Shown here: positions 1 to 5,119 of the stretch, in pieces
Layout: every line of letters starts with the position of its first letter
Position numbering within the stretch: the stretch's first letter is position 1
Assembly (NCBI GenBank): GCA_012511645.1
Contig: JAAZFP010000045.1
Location: 1 to 7,207 of the forward strand
DNA length: 7,207 nt
Direction: 5' to 3'
DNA from: Microbacteriaceae bacterium
Lineage (GTDB): Bacteria > Actinomycetota > Actinomycetes > Actinomycetales > Microbacteriaceae
The notes under the pieces: generated by a model
What the model was told of the DNA's origin: nothing
What the model saw: the letters and a program-made list of their open reading frames with translations, nothing else
The model's database searches: none
Made by a program: the position numbers and the translations under genes

Positions 1-4
1 TGAT

Positions 5-18
5 CTATACCCTATATG
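5..18 (+). promoter_or_regulatory. possible -10 region for the decarboxylase gene
   Basis: A short AT-rich patch at the window edge contains the -10-like hexamers TATACC (6-11) and TATATG (13-18). It stands out from the GC-rich surroundings. If either is used, transcription would start about 50-60 bases before the ATG at 76. Any -35 element would lie outside the window or in its first bases, so this rests on composition and position only. Confidence 0.22.
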
Positions 19-75
19 AGGCAATGGAGAACATTTGGCATTCCAAGATCAGGTCCCGATGGTCATGCTGGAAGC

Positions 76-1587
76 ATGGATCAGACGCGTGCACCCTATG
101 TCGAGGCGATACAGCAGCTTGCAAGCAGTGAGCCGCTGCATGTGATGGTGCCCGGGCACGGCGGCACCCCTGCGGCTGGTGGTGCCCACCTGGCAGACGT
201 GTACGGTGAGCGCATCGCAGAGTATGACGTGCCGCTGATGCTCGACGGCATTGATTTGGGTGACCATTCAGCCCGAGTGCAGTCCCAGCAGCTCGCCGCA
301 GAGGCCTGGGGTGCGAAGCGCGTGTGGTGGCTCACCAACGGCGCGTCGCAGGGAAACCGCACCGCAGCGCTCGCCGTGCGGGGGCTCGGTGAGCGGGTCC
401 TCATGCAGCGCAGCTCGCACTCGAGCTTCGTCGACGGAGTGCTGCTTGCGGGGCTGATCCCCGCGTTTGTCGCGCCCACCATCGATGAGGCGCACGGCAT
501 CGCTCACGGGCTCACCCCCGAGCGACTTGATGAGGCGCTGCGTGAGGAGGCAGAACACGGCCGCAAGGCGTCGAGCGTCTACATCGTCTCGCCCAGTTAT
601 TTTGGGTCGACAGCCGATGTGCGTGCACTCGCCGAGGTCGCGCACGCGCACGGCGCAGCTCTCATCGTGGATGGTGCGTGGGGCGCTCACTTCGGTTTTC
701 ACGAAGGGCTGCCAGAATCACCCGCCCGCCTCGGCGCCGACATTGTGATTTCGAGCACCCACAAGCTTGCGGGCTCCCTCACTCAGGCATCGATGCTGCA
801 TTTGGCAGAGGGGCCCTTCGCTGAGCAACTTGAGCCGCTCATCGATCGCGCCTACACGATGACGGCGTCAACCTCGGCGAGTGCGATTCTGATGGGCTCG
901 CTCGACTTGGCGAGGCGGGCACTCGTGCAGGGTCGCGATCAGATAGGCGCATCGATTCGCGCGGCCGAGCAACTTCGTGAGCGGGTGCGAGCCGACGACC
1001 GTTTTTTGGTGATCAGAGATGACTTCTCACAGTTCGCAGACATTGTGCAGACCGACCCGCTGCGTGTGCCCATCGACGTGTCGAAGATCGGACAGAGCGG
1101 TCACTGGGTGCGTGATCGGCTCATCACCGAACACGGGGTGTTCTTTGAGATGTCGACAGCGACGACGATCGTTGCGGTGATTGGCGCACTCGCCGCCCCA
1201 GACGTTGATCGCGTGATGCGGGCGCTTGGTGCGGTCGCGGACGAGGCCGATGCGTTGCGCGCAGAGGGCAGAGCTGACACGCTGACGGCGTTCCCGCCGC
1301 TGCCCGAGGCGGGGATGCTGCGCATGCTGCCGCGCGCTGCCTACTTTGCAGAGAGCGTGGTCGTCACCGCGCACCAGGCGATTGGTCGCATCTCGGCGGA
1401 TACGCTCGCGGCCTACCCGCCCGGCATTCCGAATCTGGTGCCGGGCGAAGAGATCACCGAGCAGACCGTGACCTTCTTGCAAGCGGTTGCCGCTTCGCCA
1501 ACCGGGGTCGTGCGAGGTGCCGCTGACCCGCTCGTGGCGACGTTCCGGGTAGTGCGTGACCCGGTCACCGCGTCACTGCAGGCCTAA
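76..1587 (+). CDS. PLP-dependent Orn/Lys/Arg decarboxylase family protein
   Basis: The 503-residue product is a fold-type I pyridoxal-phosphate enzyme of the Orn/Lys/Arg decarboxylase family, close in length to the short SpeA/YaaO type (about 480-500). Such enzymes decarboxylate basic amino acids to polyamine precursors in the cytosol. Visible motifs are PGHGG (26-30), the cofactor-phosphate loop TNGASQGN (87-94), Asp199 in DGAWGAH for the pyridine nitrogen, and SSTHK with Schiff-base Lys230 (codon 763-765). The C-terminal domain signature YPPGIP...PGE is at 447-458. The ATG at 76 is preferred because family members begin near MDQxRAPY. An in-frame ATG at 16 would add 20 residues that do not look like the family and has no ribosome site. 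The site before 76 is itself poor: GGAAG sits only one base away. Two motifs differ from the usual PGHKGG and DEAHGAH, so the substrate (arginine, lysine or ornithine) cannot be assigned and another reaction is possible. It converges with the hydratase gene. Confidence 0.88.
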   Translation: MDQTRAPYVEAIQQLASSEPLHVMVPGHGGTPAAGGAHLADVYGERIAEYDVPLMLDGIDLGDHSARVQSQQLAAEAWGAKRVWWLTNGASQGNRTAALAVRGLGERVLMQRSSHSSFVDGVLLAGLIPAFVAPTIDEAHGIAHGLTPERLDEALREEAEHGRKASSVYIVSPSYFGSTADVRALAEVAHAHGAALIVDGAWGAHFGFHEGLPESPARLGADIVISSTHKLAGSLTQASMLHLAEGPFAEQLEPLIDRAYTMTASTSASAILMGSLDLARRALVQGRDQIGASIRAAEQLRERVRADDRFLVIRDDFSQFADIVQTDPLRVPIDVSKIGQSGHWVRDRLITEHGVFFEMSTATTIVAVIGALAAPDVDRVMRALGAVADEADALRAEGRADTLTAFPPLPEAGMLRMLPRAAYFAESVVVTAHQAIGRISADTLAAYPPGIPNLVPGEEITEQTVTFLQAVAASPTGVVRGAADPLVATFRVVRDPVTASLQA

Positions 1588-1620
1588 GCGCACCGAAACG
1601 ACGGCGGTGGAACAGCTTAG
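1584..1620. terminator. weak hairpin spanning the convergent stop codons
   Basis: The outer arms CTAAGC (1584-1589) and GCTTAG (1615-1620) pair over 6 bp and contain the TAA stops of the two converging genes. An inner pair, CACCG (1591-1595) with CGGTG (1605-1609), adds 5 bp around a 9-base loop. Between the pairs is an asymmetric internal loop of 1 and 5 bases. There is no U-tract on either strand, so it is not a classical intrinsic terminator. A bidirectional stop or 3'-end structure is possible, but part of the symmetry follows from both genes ending in the same stop context. Confidence 0.3.
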
Positions 1621-2459
1621 CGGCCGGTGAATGAAGCCCGACGCTTTTCGAGAAACGCCGAGGTGCCCTCGAGCATGTCGGGGGTGCCAAAGCGCCCGGC
1701 GAATGCATCGAGCTCGAGCGCGAGACCTTCGTCGGTGGAGAGGTGACGCGCGTCACGGATGGTCGCCTTCGCCGCGGCGACCGCAACTGGTGACTGCGCA
1801 GCAGCAAGGCGAAGGCTTTCGTGCACCGCTTCGTGCAGCGCGCCGACATCGGGCAGCACGCGCAGGACAAGACCCAGGTGGAGGGCCTCGGTGGAATCAA
1901 TGCGGCGACCCGTGAGAATCATTTCACGCGCAGCTGCAACGCCAACGGAATGCGCGAGCCTCACCGTACCGCCGAAGCCGGGGATCAACCCCAGTGCGAC
2001 CTCGGGTTGACCGAAGCTCGCGTTCTCCGAAGCAAAAATGTAGTCACAGGCGAGCGCAAGCTCGCACCCGCCGCCGAGCGCAAACCCGTTGACCGCGGCC
2101 ACCACGGGCACCTGCAGCGTTTCGATCCAGGTGGTCAGCTCTTGTGTCTCAGCGGAATAGGCGCGCGACTCGTCTGGCGTCATATCGCGCATTGCCGAAA
2201 TATCGGCGCCGGCGACAAACGCCTTCGCACCCGTTCCGGTGAGCATGACTCCGCGTACCGACCAGTCGGTGCCCTCGGCGCCCACTGTGCCGAGTTGTTC
2301 ACGCAGCAGCCCGAAGACGGCGCGAAGCTCTGCGATGACGGTCGGTGAGAGCGCGTTCAGAACCTCGGGGCGAGCGATGGTGACATCGAGGAGCCCATCG
2401 TGAAGTCGGAGTTCAAGCGTCTCGAACTCCAGAGAAGCGAGGTGCTGAGCGATCGTCAT
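1617..2459 (-). CDS. enoyl-CoA hydratase (crotonase family)
   Basis: The 280-residue cytosolic enzyme belongs to the crotonase superfamily. True hydratases add water to trans-2-enoyl-CoA in fatty-acid or related acyl-CoA degradation. The first oxyanion-hole segment is AFVAGADISAM (80-90). The second is NGFALGGGCELA (124-135). Glu133 (in GGGCE) and Glu153 (in QPE) are 20 residues apart, matching the two catalytic glutamates (144 and 164) of rat enoyl-CoA hydratase. This favours hydratase over isomerase or dehalogenase, which lack one of them. QPEVALGLIPGFGGTVRL continues the signature. The frame is open upstream to 2552, but ATG 2459 gives the normal family length, and the extension would overlap the preceding gene. 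No strong Shine-Dalgarno is seen; GCGAG lies about 6 bases upstream. It starts 19 bases after the small membrane-protein gene, so the two are probably co-transcribed. The acyl-CoA substrate is unknown. Confidence 0.92.
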   Translation of the reverse strand: MTIAQHLASLEFETLELRLHDGLLDVTIARPEVLNALSPTVIAELRAVFGLLREQLGTVGAEGTDWSVRGVMLTGTGAKAFVAGADISAMRDMTPDESRAYSAETQELTTWIETLQVPVVAAVNGFALGGGCELALACDYIFASENASFGQPEVALGLIPGFGGTVRLAHSVGVAAAREMILTGRRIDSTEALHLGLVLRVLPDVGALHEAVHESLRLAAAQSPVAVAAAKATIRDARHLSTDEGLALELDAFAGRFGTPDMLEGTSAFLEKRRASFTGR

Positions 2460-2478
2460 GAGGTGCTCGCTGTGTGAC

Positions 2479-2745
2479 TCAGTTGCCGGTGTGAGCAGCC
2501 TGGCGTGGCTTCTCGAACAGGTTGCCAATGAGTTGCGCGAGCACGAGCACAATCACTAACAGGATCGCGCCGGTCACAAGGATGGCCACCACGTCGAGCG
2601 GCTGGCCCGCGGTCGAGAACTCGTCGGCCGGGTTGTACTTCTCGAGCTCTTCGTGCGCCATCGCTGGCGCCGCAACGAACAGCGTCAGAAACGCCGCGGT
2701 CAGAGCTGCGGTGACGGTGGTGGCGAGGCGGGAGAAGGTCTTCAC
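2479..2745 (-). CDS. small secreted or membrane-anchored protein, CopC-like N terminus
   Basis: The 88-residue protein has no confident family. Residues 1-30 form a Sec signal peptide: a basic N terminus, a hydrophobic core, and a cleavage site APAMA before His31. The remaining 58 residues are a short polar stretch (31-50), one membrane helix (about 52-74) and a short tail (75-88) ending in His-Thr-Gly-Asn. The topology is probably outside-facing polar segment and inside tail. The mature start HEELEKYNPADEF resembles the first strand of CopC-type copper proteins (H-x-x-L...PAD), whose N-terminal His binds Cu(II). The rest of the CopC beta-sandwich is absent, so this is only a resemblance. The start is GTG at 2745-2743, set by a strong AGGAG seven bases upstream. 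It lies between the helicase gene and the hydratase gene, with the hydratase 19 bases downstream. That it is a real gene is well supported; the function is unknown. Confidence 0.8.
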   Translation of the reverse strand: MKTFSRLATTVTAALTAAFLTLFVAAPAMAHEELEKYNPADEFSTAGQPLDVVAILVTGAILLVIVLVLAQLIGNLFEKPRQAAHTGN

Positions 2746-2752
2746 AGTGATG

Positions 2753-2757
2753 CTCCT
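2753..2757 (-). promoter_or_regulatory. ribosome binding site AGGAG
   Basis: AGGAG on the minus strand is spaced 7 bases from the GTG at 2745-2743. It is the best Shine-Dalgarno site in the window and fixes the non-ATG start of the 88-residue small protein. Confidence 0.8.
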
Positions 2758-2794
2758 GAGTGCGTCGTAAGGTGCTGCGGCAGGCGCCGTCGCG

Positions 2795-2824
2795 AATACT
2801 GCCTATAAGTCTAGCCGTTCTCAG
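2795..2824 (-). promoter_or_regulatory. possible promoter for the small protein and hydratase genes
   Basis: An AT-rich island lies just after the helicase stop. On the minus strand it contains TAGACT (2813-2808), TATAGG (2807-2802) and AGTATT (2800-2795) as -10 candidates. CTGAGA (2824-2819), which overlaps the helicase stop, is 18 bases before AGTATT and matches four of six -35 consensus bases. That pairing would place the start site about 35-40 bases before the AGGAG. The 75-base gap could also be read through from the helicase gene. Confidence 0.3.
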
Positions 2825-4227
2825 GCGCCTCGTGAGCGCCCAGCGCCTGATCCCTGCTGGCGACGTTGCCCGCCACCCTGCTGTTGCGACCCGCCGGCCG
2901 CGCCCTGACCACGGCCGCGGCCGCCTCGCGAGCGTTTGCGCCTCGCGTTTGCGCCCTGTGACTTGCCCTCACCCGGTGCCGAGTGGCCGGCGGCGCGCTG
3001 CTGCGTTGCCTGAGCCGCTGCGCGAGCCCGCTCGGTTTCGCGTGGGTCAACCTTCGGCGCAACCTCGCCAATGAGCGCGGTCACCTCGGGGTCGTCTAAG
3101 CGCACCCGGTGCGGGGTCGCCTGAATCTTTGCGGCACGGCTGATCTGGCGCATCTCACCGCGTTGCTCGGGCAGGACGAGGGTGACGACGTCGCCCTCGT
3201 TGCCCGCTCGGGCGGTGCGGCCAGAGCGGTGCAGGTAGGCCTTATGCTCAACCGGTGGGTCAACGTGCACCACCAGATCAACGCCGTCGACGTGTACGCC
3301 GCGGGCCGCAACGTCGGTTGCCACGAGCACCTTCGCCTTGCCAGTCACAAACTCGGCCAGGTTGCGGTCGCGAGCGTTCTGCGAGAGGTTGCCCTGCAAC
3401 TCAACCGCGGGGATGCCGCGCGCGGTGAGGTGCTTCGCCAGGCGCTTCGCCTGGTGCTTCATTCTGGTGAAGAAGATGCGGCGCGAGGTGCCCGAGGCAA
3501 GCGCCTCGATGAGCGCATCCTTTTCGGTCTTATCGGTGACCTCGAAAATGTGGTGGGTGAGCTGCGGCACGGGCGATTCGGCGCTGTCGACCGAGTGCAT
3601 CACCGGGTTATGCAGATACTTCTTCACCACGTTGTCGACGCCGTTATCGAGCGTCGCGCTGAAGAGCATGCGCTGCCCCTGCTTGGGGGTGGCATTCAAG
3701 ATGCGGGTGACGACGGGCAAGAACCCCATGTCGGCCATATGGTCTGCCTCGTCGAGCACGGTGATCTCGACATCGTCGAGGCTGACGAGGCGCTGCCGCA
3801 TGAGATCGTCGAGTCGGCCGGGGGCGGCGACGACAATATCGACGCCGCGCTCGAGCACCGCCTCTTGGCGACGCTGTGGCACGCCACCGAAGATGGTTGT
3901 GACGCGCACGCCGACGGGGTCGGCAAGCATTTTGATGGTTTCGGCAATCTGCGTGACGAGTTCGCGGGTGGGTGCGAGCACGATGCCGCGCGGGCGGTGC
4001 GGGGTGCGCTTGCGGTCGGCATCTTTGGCAAGGTTTGCAACGAGTGGAATGCCGAAGGCAATGGTCTTGCCGCTGCCGGTGCGGCCGCGTCCGAGCACAT
4101 CGCGCCCCGCCAGGGTGTCGGGCAGGGTGTCACGCTGAATCGGGAACGGTGAAGTCTTGCCGTTCTTGTCGAGCGCGCTTGCAATCGGCGCGGGCACGCC
4201 AAGATCGAGAAAAGAAGGAGTGGTCAC
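2821..4227 (-). CDS. DEAD-box ATP-dependent RNA helicase
   Basis: The 468-residue enzyme unwinds short RNA duplexes using ATP and usually acts in ribosome assembly, RNA decay or cold adaptation. All core motifs are present: Q-motif with Gln31, Walker A GRTGSGKT (48-55), PTREL (86-90), GG (114-115), APGR (135-138), DEAD (159-162), SAT (190-192), VLVATDVAARGVHVDGVD (300-317) and HRSGRTAR (333-340). From about 395 the protein is a disordered basic tail rich in Arg, Gly and Gln with RGG/RGR repeats (433-468), typical of RNA-binding extensions. The start is placed at GTG 4227-4225, with GAAAG six bases upstream, because the Q-motif phenylalanine (Phe6) should lie close to the N terminus. An in-frame ATG at 4380 would add 51 residues with no ribosome site. 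The gene follows DUF4126 after 197 bases that contain hairpins, so separate control is likely. The paralogue class (RhlE, DeaD and so on) cannot be fixed here. Confidence 0.95.
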   Translation of the reverse strand: MTTPSFLDLGVPAPIASALDKNGKTSPFPIQRDTLPDTLAGRDVLGRGRTGSGKTIAFGIPLVANLAKDADRKRTPHRPRGIVLAPTRELVTQIAETIKMLADPVGVRVTTIFGGVPQRRQEAVLERGVDIVVAAPGRLDDLMRQRLVSLDDVEITVLDEADHMADMGFLPVVTRILNATPKQGQRMLFSATLDNGVDNVVKKYLHNPVMHSVDSAESPVPQLTHHIFEVTDKTEKDALIEALASGTSRRIFFTRMKHQAKRLAKHLTARGIPAVELQGNLSQNARDRNLAEFVTGKAKVLVATDVAARGVHVDGVDLVVHVDPPVEHKAYLHRSGRTARAGNEGDVVTLVLPEQRGEMRQISRAAKIQATPHRVRLDDPEVTALIGEVAPKVDPRETERARAAAQATQQRAAGHSAPGEGKSQGANARRKRSRGGRGRGQGAAGGSQQQGGGQRRQQGSGAGRSRGA

Positions 4228-4267
4228 AGGGTGCTTTCGTGTTGAACGCACTGACAATTTGACGCCA

Positions 4268-4307
4268 CCCGTGCTCACGTGCGCCGCCAGTGCATCTGGC
4301 GCACGGG
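4268..4307 (-). other. long bulged hairpin in the helicase 5' leader
   Basis: CCCGTGC (4268-4274) pairs with GCACGGG (4301-4307), and GCCAG (4286-4290) pairs with CTGGC (4296-4300) around a TGCAT loop. This gives 12 bp interrupted by one 11-base bulge on a single side. An alternative fold pairs GTGC plus GCCAG (4279-4290 with a 3-base bulge) with CTGGCGCAC (4296-4304). The two folds share bases, so they are mutually exclusive. It lies 41-80 bases upstream of the GTG and has no following U-tract on the minus strand, so it is not an intrinsic terminator for DUF4126. Confidence 0.45.
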
Positions 4308-4323
4308 CAGTCTCGCTGTGGAT

Positions 4324-4338
4324 GTCGCCTGGGGCGAC
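4324..4338 (-). other. perfect 6-bp hairpin in the helicase 5' leader
   Basis: GTCGCC (4324-4329) and GGCGAC (4333-4338) form a perfect 6-bp GC-rich stem with a TGG loop (CCA on the transcribed strand). It stands 17 bases upstream of the bulged hairpin in the transcript sense. It could be part of a structured leader controlling helicase translation, or chance in GC-rich DNA. Confidence 0.35.
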
Positions 4339-4368
4339 CCGCGAATCAAGAATGTCGGTGACCTGCCT

Positions 4369-4374
4369 ATCGTA
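4369..4374 (-). promoter_or_regulatory. possible -10 hexamer TACGAT for the helicase gene
   Basis: TACGAT on the minus strand matches four of six -10 consensus bases, including the conserved TA and final T. Transcription from it would start near 4362 and give a leader of about 135 bases holding both hairpins. There is no good -35 at 16-18 bases; TTTACA (4391-4386) is the right type but only 11 bases away. The assignment is weak. Confidence 0.25.
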
Positions 4375-4424
4375 GGGCATGCGGCTGTAAAGCTGCCTGA
4401 GCGGCGCGATGTACGGGCCCTCGG

Positions 4425-5054
4425 CTATTGCGTGACGTTCGGAGGTATGGCCGCGGCGGCTTGTTCGGCACGTCGCTGTTGCTTCTTGCGGCGCCGGCGC
4501 CGGGCGAGCACGATGAATCCGACAATGAGCAGTGCCAGTGCCACCACCACGAGGATCGGTGCGACGATCGCAAGGATCACGAGCGTCAGGCTGGCGCCAT
4601 CCTCAGCGGTGCTGAGCGCCGGTGCCGCGAGCCCGCCTGTCACTGCGTTTGCGGCTGGCCGCACCGCGGTTTTTGCGAGGCTCACCAGGAGTGCGAGCCC
4701 AATACCAATCACCACTGGTACCCAGGCTCCCGACGAGAAGAACGTGTCTGGGTTGTCAACCGCGACGGTCTCCGTGCCAAGCCCGCCCGCGAACACGATG
4801 CCGCCAGAGGCTGGGCGCACGACCGTTTGAATCACATCGTTCACGGTGTCAATTGCAGGGATCTTGTCGGCAATGATTTCGATGATGAGCAGCACGGCAA
4901 GAATTCCGAGGATCCACTCGTTCTCGAGCCACGTCCATCCCTGTGGGAGATGGATCCAGTCGATTCTCGCCGCGATACCCATCGCAAGTAACGGAATATA
5001 GGCGTTCAGCCCTGCAGCCGCGGCAAGGCCGGCACCGGTGAGCAGCTCAAGCAT
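4425..5054 (-). CDS. DUF4126 family integral membrane protein
   Basis: The 209-residue membrane protein matches my recollection of the DUF4126 family, with an N terminus of the LTGAGLAAAAGLNAYIPLL type (5-23). The family has no established biochemical role. Membrane segments are likely at about 4-28, 45-63, 110-128 and 155-183, with a further weakly hydrophobic, glycine-rich stretch at 83-98. Between the first two lies an aromatic loop with WIHLPQGWTWLENEW (33-47), which carries several Trp residues. The C-terminal tail (185-197) is strongly basic, RRRRRKKQQRR, and so probably cytoplasmic. Start ATG 5054-5052 gives the family-type N terminus. The frame is open upstream to 5255, but that would overlap the divergent nuclease gene and adds a charged, non-membrane extension. 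No clear ribosome site precedes the ATG. Instead TATGAT lies six bases upstream, suggesting a leaderless message. The gene is divergent from the TM0106-family gene and upstream of the helicase gene. Confidence 0.85.
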   Translation of the reverse strand: MLELLTGAGLAAAAGLNAYIPLLAMGIAARIDWIHLPQGWTWLENEWILGILAVLLIIEIIADKIPAIDTVNDVIQTVVRPASGGIVFAGGLGTETVAVDNPDTFFSSGAWVPVVIGIGLALLVSLAKTAVRPAANAVTGGLAAPALSTAEDGASLTLVILAIVAPILVVVALALLIVGFIVLARRRRRKKQQRRAEQAAAAIPPNVTQ

Positions 5055-5060
5055 GGTGCC

Positions 5061-5066
5061 ATCATA
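5061..5066 (-). promoter_or_regulatory. -10 hexamer TATGAT directly before the DUF4126 start
   Basis: TATGAT matches five of six -10 consensus bases and ends six bases before the ATG at 5054. Transcription would therefore begin at or next to the A of the start codon. Leaderless mRNAs of this design are common in actinobacteria. No good -35 is seen 17-18 bases upstream (GCGACC or CGCGAC). Confidence 0.45.
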
Positions 5067-5090
5067 AACGCCAATGTCTGAGGGTCGCGC

Positions 5091-5096
5091 TAGTGT
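5091..5096 (+). promoter_or_regulatory. possible -10 hexamer TAGTGT for the nuclease gene
   Basis: TAGTGT fits the relaxed TANNNT form and would start transcription near 5103, giving a leader of about 17 bases with a ribosome site. There is no recognisable -35 element. It sits in the 65-base divergent region shared with the DUF4126 promoter. Confidence 0.25.
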
Positions 5097-5108
5097 CGAA
5101 ATCACATC

Positions 5109-5116
5109 GAGAGGGG
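5109..5116 (+). promoter_or_regulatory. ribosome binding site GAGAGGGG
   Basis: The purine run GAGAGGGG contains AGAGG five bases before the ATG at 5120. It supports that start over the in-frame ATG at 5159, which has no comparable site. Confidence 0.6.
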
Positions 5117-5119
5117 CAC

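Noticed and set aside
1821..2348. A 175-codon plus-strand frame antisense to the hydratase gene
   Set aside because: The opposite strand encodes a complete crotonase with both catalytic glutamates; this frame shows no domain or ribosome site.
2758..2820. Possible intrinsic terminator after the helicase stop, around GGCGCC (2783-2788)
   Set aside because: No stem longer than a few base pairs and no U-tract could be found on the minus strand.
2821..3000. A repeat-like GC-rich stretch at the 3' end of the helicase gene
   Set aside because: It is explained as codons for the Arg/Gly/Gln-rich tail and is not a separate DNA repeat or array.
3109..4152. A 347-codon open frame on the plus strand, antisense to the helicase gene (with a second one at 3338-4138)
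   Set aside because: The minus-strand frame has every DEAD-box motif in order. The antisense frames have no recognisable domain and arise from high third-position GC in the real gene.
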